Shown piece after piece: positions 58,843 to 64,000 of a stretch of 64,000 bases of DNA (positions are counted from its first letter, which is position 1; each line of letters starts with the position of its first letter). The stretch is from Vibrio natriegens NBRC 15636 = ATCC 14048 = DSM 759. Its GTDB lineage: Bacteria; Pseudomonadota; Gammaproteobacteria; Enterobacterales; Vibrionaceae. The notes under the pieces are model-generated. The model was not told the DNA's origin. It did not search any database and was given only the letters and a program-made list of their open reading frames with translations. The stretch lies in contig NZ_CP141822.1 of the NCBI RefSeq assembly GCF_035621455.1, positions 2,728,001 through 2,792,000 on the forward strand, given 5' to 3'. Position numbers and translations under genes: made by a program.

Positions 58843-59937
58843 ATACCAATCTGGAAAATTAATTGGTCAGGTCTATCCATCTTCTCGAGCACATTTTGGT
58901 AACTCTTTTGGAGCTATCAAAAAAACGATCCCATGCATCGCAGACTTTGGAGATGATGTCGTCGTAATCAGTAAAAGATAGTTGGCTAGATAGCGTTGCC
59001 TCAACCAACTCCATACTTGTTCGATAGGGTTTAGCTCTGGAGAATAGGGTGAAAGTTTGATGACACAGACATTCTTAAAGTCATTGGTAATGTCTTCTGT
59101 ATGCCACCCTGCTCCATCCATAACAACGACGGCGTGACGTCCCTTCTCCGTGACTGCCGATATTTGTTTTAAGTGCTCTATCATGATGTCTTTATTAACC
59201 CAAGGGACAACGATAGCCTCACCAATTCCTTTGCTGGGACAAACGGAACCGAACAGATAGGCATACTCAAATTGTTGTTGCTTCACGGCTCTTGGGCGAG
59301 TTCCTTTTTCAGCCCATAAACGTGTGGTCGTGTTTTGTTGCCCAAATCTGGCTTCGTCCTGAAACCAGACATCGACACACTCTAAAGCTATATGTCCTGG
59401 GATCTTAAGGATCGTTTCGATTTTGTTTTTTTAAAATCGTCTTGTATTTGTTGAGATTGTTTGGGGTGTTTTGATCGGGACGTTATCCATGAAAAGCCCA
59501 TGTGATCGAGCAGGTAATAGATAGAATCAGGGTGGTAGTGCTCGATATAAGCGTGGATGTCGGCACCAGTCAGTCGCCCGCCTTGTGTATCATTGGCTTA
59601 TCTTTTATGTATTGGCTCAATTGCTCTTTTTGCTCGGAAATTAAGAATGGGGGTCTTCCTGTTCTTGGCTTTTCTTGCAGTCCTTCCAGCCCTTCTTCAA
59701 GAAAGGTCTGAACACACTTGTTGACACTGGTTCGGCTTACCTTGAGAAACTTGGCGATTTGTGTACGTAAGTGCCCATATTTGAAATCAGCAAGTGCCAG
59801 CAGTCTCATTTTCATCTGGATGGATTTCTGCTGACTTGCGAGCTTTTTAAAGTCGATATTATTGAGGCTATCCATAGCGAATCAGTTCTAATGTTGGATG
59901 GCTTCAATTAGATCATATGTTTAGTTAGATTGGTATA
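58843..59937. mobile_element. IS630-family insertion sequence, inactive
   Basis: About 1.09 kb bounded by inverted ends ATACCAATCT (58843-58852) and AGATTGGTAT (59928-59937). TAA lies next to each TACCAATCT end, compatible with TA target duplication. It carries one transposase gene with three reading-frame breaks. It is placed downstream of the rRNA operon and the antiporter gene. Confidence 0.8.
58859..59875 (-). pseudogene. IS630-family transposase, frameshifted
   Basis: The N-terminal part (59875 leftward, MDSLNNIDFKKLASQQK) has a helix-turn-helix (LRTQIAKFLKVSRTSVNKCV) and the RTGRPPFL linker, and the C-terminal part has the DDE domain (VVVMDGAGWHTEDITNDF, LSPYSPELNPIEQVWSWLR). Frame shifts near 59590 (DK then NDTQGGRLTGADIH), near 59430 (at a run of seven A) and near 58980 (after LAN) break it into pieces. 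The DDE residues are present, but no single frame is complete. The middle shift at the A-run might be programmed; the others look like damage. Confidence 0.82.
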
Positions 59938-59978
59938 AGTAGCGGATTTCCCTGAAAAGAAAACTATGTGCCATAAAC

Positions 59979-60008
59979 GACAAAAGCCTAATCTTGCGAC
60001 TAGGCTAT
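59979..60008 (-). terminator. Second copy of the tRNA-Asp terminator
   Basis: Stem AGCCTAATC / GACTAGGCT with one mismatch and loop TTGC, with TTTTGTCG after it on the minus strand. Confidence 0.6.
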
Positions 60009-60083
60009 CTCATAAATGGCGGAATGGCCGGGCTTGCGCACAAGCAGGACTCGATTTCCCTGAAAGGGAAACTATACGCCATA

Positions 60084-60116
60084 AACGACAAAAGCCTAGT
60101 CTTTCGACTAGGCTTT
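60084..60116 (-). terminator. Intrinsic terminator of the rRNA operon / tRNA-Asp
   Basis: 11-bp stem AAAGCCTAGTC / GACTAGGCTTT with loop TTTC (GAAA on the transcript), followed by TTTTGTCG on the minus strand, 9 bp after the tRNA-Asp end. Confidence 0.85.
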
Positions 60117-60124
60117 CTAATAAG

Positions 60125-60201
60125 TGGCGGAGTGGACGGGACTCGAACCCGCGACCCCCGGCGTGACAGGCCGGTATTCTAACCAACTGAACTACCACTC
60201 C
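60125..60201 (-). tRNA. tRNA-Asp (GTC)
   Basis: 77 nt including an encoded CCA. Acceptor GGAGTGG/CCACTCC, anticodon GTC in CCTGTCACG, T-arm GGGTTCGAGTCCC. It is the distal tRNA of the rRNA operon. Confidence 0.97.
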
Positions 60202-60243
60202 GCAGTGGTATCATCCGCTTTAAAGCGAACGTCCAAAATTTAA

Positions 60244-60363
60244 AGCCTGGCGATGTCCTACTCTCACATGGGGAAACCCCACACTACCATCGGCGCTATT
60301 TCGTTTCACTTCTGAGTTCGGAATGGAAGTCAGGTGGGTCCAAAACGCTATGGTCGCCAAGCA
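60244..60363 (-). rRNA. rrf: 5S rRNA
   Basis: 120 nt with terminal helix TGCTTGGCG / CGCCAGGCTT and the typical CCGAACTCAGAAGTGAAACG loop. It lies between 23S and tRNA-Asp. Confidence 0.96.
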
Positions 60364-60471
60364 AATTCTTACTCTCTATTTCTAGAGAAAACTTGGAAAG
60401 CTGTTTTTAATTCTCGTTTTTACACATTCAATGTTCTTACATTGAGTCCATCAAAACCCCTTGGGTGTTGT

Positions 60472-63361
<2,890 letters not shown>

Positions 63362-63553
63362 ATACAACCCGAAGGAGTTTCGAATTGATGTTAAACAACC
63401 AAAGTTGCTGTCTCATTATTTGAATGAGCGAGACAGCTTTCGATTTTGCCGGACTCAAATTCCAAGAACACTTGAATGTGTTTTTAGTTGTATTCAAATT
63501 CATGAATACTTTGAGAACTTTACAAATAATCTTAAAGATTATTTTGTCAGCTT

Positions 63554-63574
63554 TCCAAATTGTTAAAGAGCTAG
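63554..63574 (-). promoter_or_regulatory. boxA-like antitermination element in the rRNA spacer
   Basis: On the minus strand GCTCTTTAACAATTTGG, the conserved boxA-type sequence in the spacer before 23S, recognised by the NusB/NusE antitermination complex. Confidence 0.75.
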
Positions 63575-63622
63575 ATTCATTTAAGAACCATTTTTAAACA
63601 CACTCGTAAGAATGCTTAAAGA

Positions 63623-63698
63623 TGGTGGAGCTAAGCAGGATCGAACTGCTGACCTCCTGCGTGCAAGGCAGGCGCTCTCCCAGCTGAGCTATAGCCCC
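63623..63698 (-). tRNA. tRNA-Ala (TGC)
   Basis: 76 nt with encoded CCA; acceptor GGGGCTA/TAGCTCC, anticodon TGC in CCTTGCACG. It lies in the 16S-23S spacer. Confidence 0.97.
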
Positions 63699-63743
63699 AT
63701 CAAGGTGTGTCGATACTGTATGCCAATTCCTTGGGAAGGGAAT

Positions 63744-63820
63744 TGGTGGGTCTGAGTGGACTCGAACCACCGACCTCTCGCTTATCAGGCGAACGCTCTA
63801 ACCACCTGAGCTACAGACCC
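63744..63820 (-). tRNA. tRNA-Ile (GAT)
   Basis: 77 nt with encoded CCA; acceptor GGGTCTG/CAGACCC, anticodon GAT in CCTGATAAG. It is the first spacer tRNA after 16S. Confidence 0.97.
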
Positions 63821-63885
63821 AGTATCGTCTCTTTTACATAAACCATATCAATCTGTGTGGACACTCATCGTGAGTAATCATCGTA

Positions 63886-64000
63886 TAAGGAGGTGATCCA
63901 GCGCCAGGTTCCCCTAGCGCTACCTTGTTACGACTTCACCCCAGTCATGAACCACAAAGTGGTAAGCGTCCCCCCGAAGGTTAAACTACCTACTTCTTTT
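63886..64000 (-). rRNA. rrs: 16S rRNA, 3' end only
   Basis: The last 115 nt, ending in GGATCACCTCCTTA, which includes the anti-Shine-Dalgarno sequence. The rest is beyond the window. Confidence 0.97.

Larger units (their letters stand above)
59946..60141. repeat. 108-bp tandem duplication of tRNA-Asp 3' end and terminator
   Basis: Two copies (59946-60033 and 60054-60141) of an element with CCCTGAAA, CCATAAACGACAAAAGCCTA, a hairpin, and the tRNA 3' acceptor TGGCGGA. The copy nearer the tRNA joins the intact tRNA-Asp. The outer copy keeps a degraded acceptor stem (60017-60027) and T-arm (60047-60054) only. Confidence 0.75.

Noticed and set aside
60017..60054. Second functional tRNA-Asp gene
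   Set aside because: Only the acceptor 3' strand and part of the T-arm remain; there is no anticodon arm or D-arm.

Overview
The window is a stretch of chromosome from a Vibrio or a close relative in the Vibrionaceae. The evidence is the gene content and order: a complete MSHA type IV pilus locus running csrD-mshI...mshQ into mreBCD, then ssb, the competence regulator qstR, galU, uvrA, a PglL-type glycosyltransferase, a class V aminotransferase, riboswitch-controlled lysC, metH, an NhaP-type antiporter and an rRNA operon. From memory this order closely follows Vibrio cholerae chromosome 1. I cannot name the species from sequence alone.

Layout. 1-8,000: the end of the rpoN-linked run (rapZ 3' end, ptsO), then mgtE, pmbA, darP, a D-2-hydroxyacid dehydrogenase, rluA and an NRAMP-related transporter. 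8,000-13,000: rapA and a divergent PIN-PhoH ATPase, with a CRP-like site in the 567 bp between them. 13,000-23,830, all on the minus strand: mreB-mreC-mreD-maf-rng-yhdP-nitrilase-tldD, a cell-shape and envelope run. TldD and its partner PmbA are therefore both in the window but unlinked. 23,983-42,642, minus strand: the MSHA pilus locus, made up of csrD, mshI, J, K, L, M, N, E, G, F, then mshA, a small prepilin-like gene, mshC, D, O, P and Q. I found no separate mshB. 42,880-53,240: ssb, qstR, galU, uvrA (with a LexA box), pglL, an aminotransferase and lysC (with a lysine riboswitch). 53,304-58,535: metH (with a MetJ-type operator) and an Na+/H+ antiporter. 58,600-60,120: a degraded insertion region with an IS630-family element whose transposase is frameshifted three times, a second transposase scrap, and a 108-bp tandem duplication of the tRNA-Asp 3' end and terminator. 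60,125-64,000: an rRNA operon read on the minus strand, 16S (3' end only), tRNA-Ile(GAT), tRNA-Ala(TGC), 23S, 5S, tRNA-Asp(GTC).

How the genes work together. The MSHA cluster supplies a full pilus machine: secretin MshL, cytoplasmic ATPase MshE with a c-di-GMP-binding N-domain, platform MshG, alignment proteins MshI/J/K/N/M, pilin MshA, minor prepilins C/D/O/P, and the large surface protein MshQ. It is followed directly by the MreBCD elongasome genes. About 18 kb away lies a PglL-type O-oligosaccharyltransferase, a class of enzyme that commonly glycosylates pilins.

Most of the window is ordinary, conserved chromosome, and I did not find a clear new multi-gene system. The items most worth a second look are the extra 76-residue prepilin-like protein between mshA and mshC, the NRAMP-family transporter without the usual metal-binding motif, the pseudo-tRNA tandem repeat downstream of the rRNA operon, the strong palindrome between mshQ and mreB, and several well-defined regulatory sites (LexA, MetJ, CRP, lysine riboswitch).
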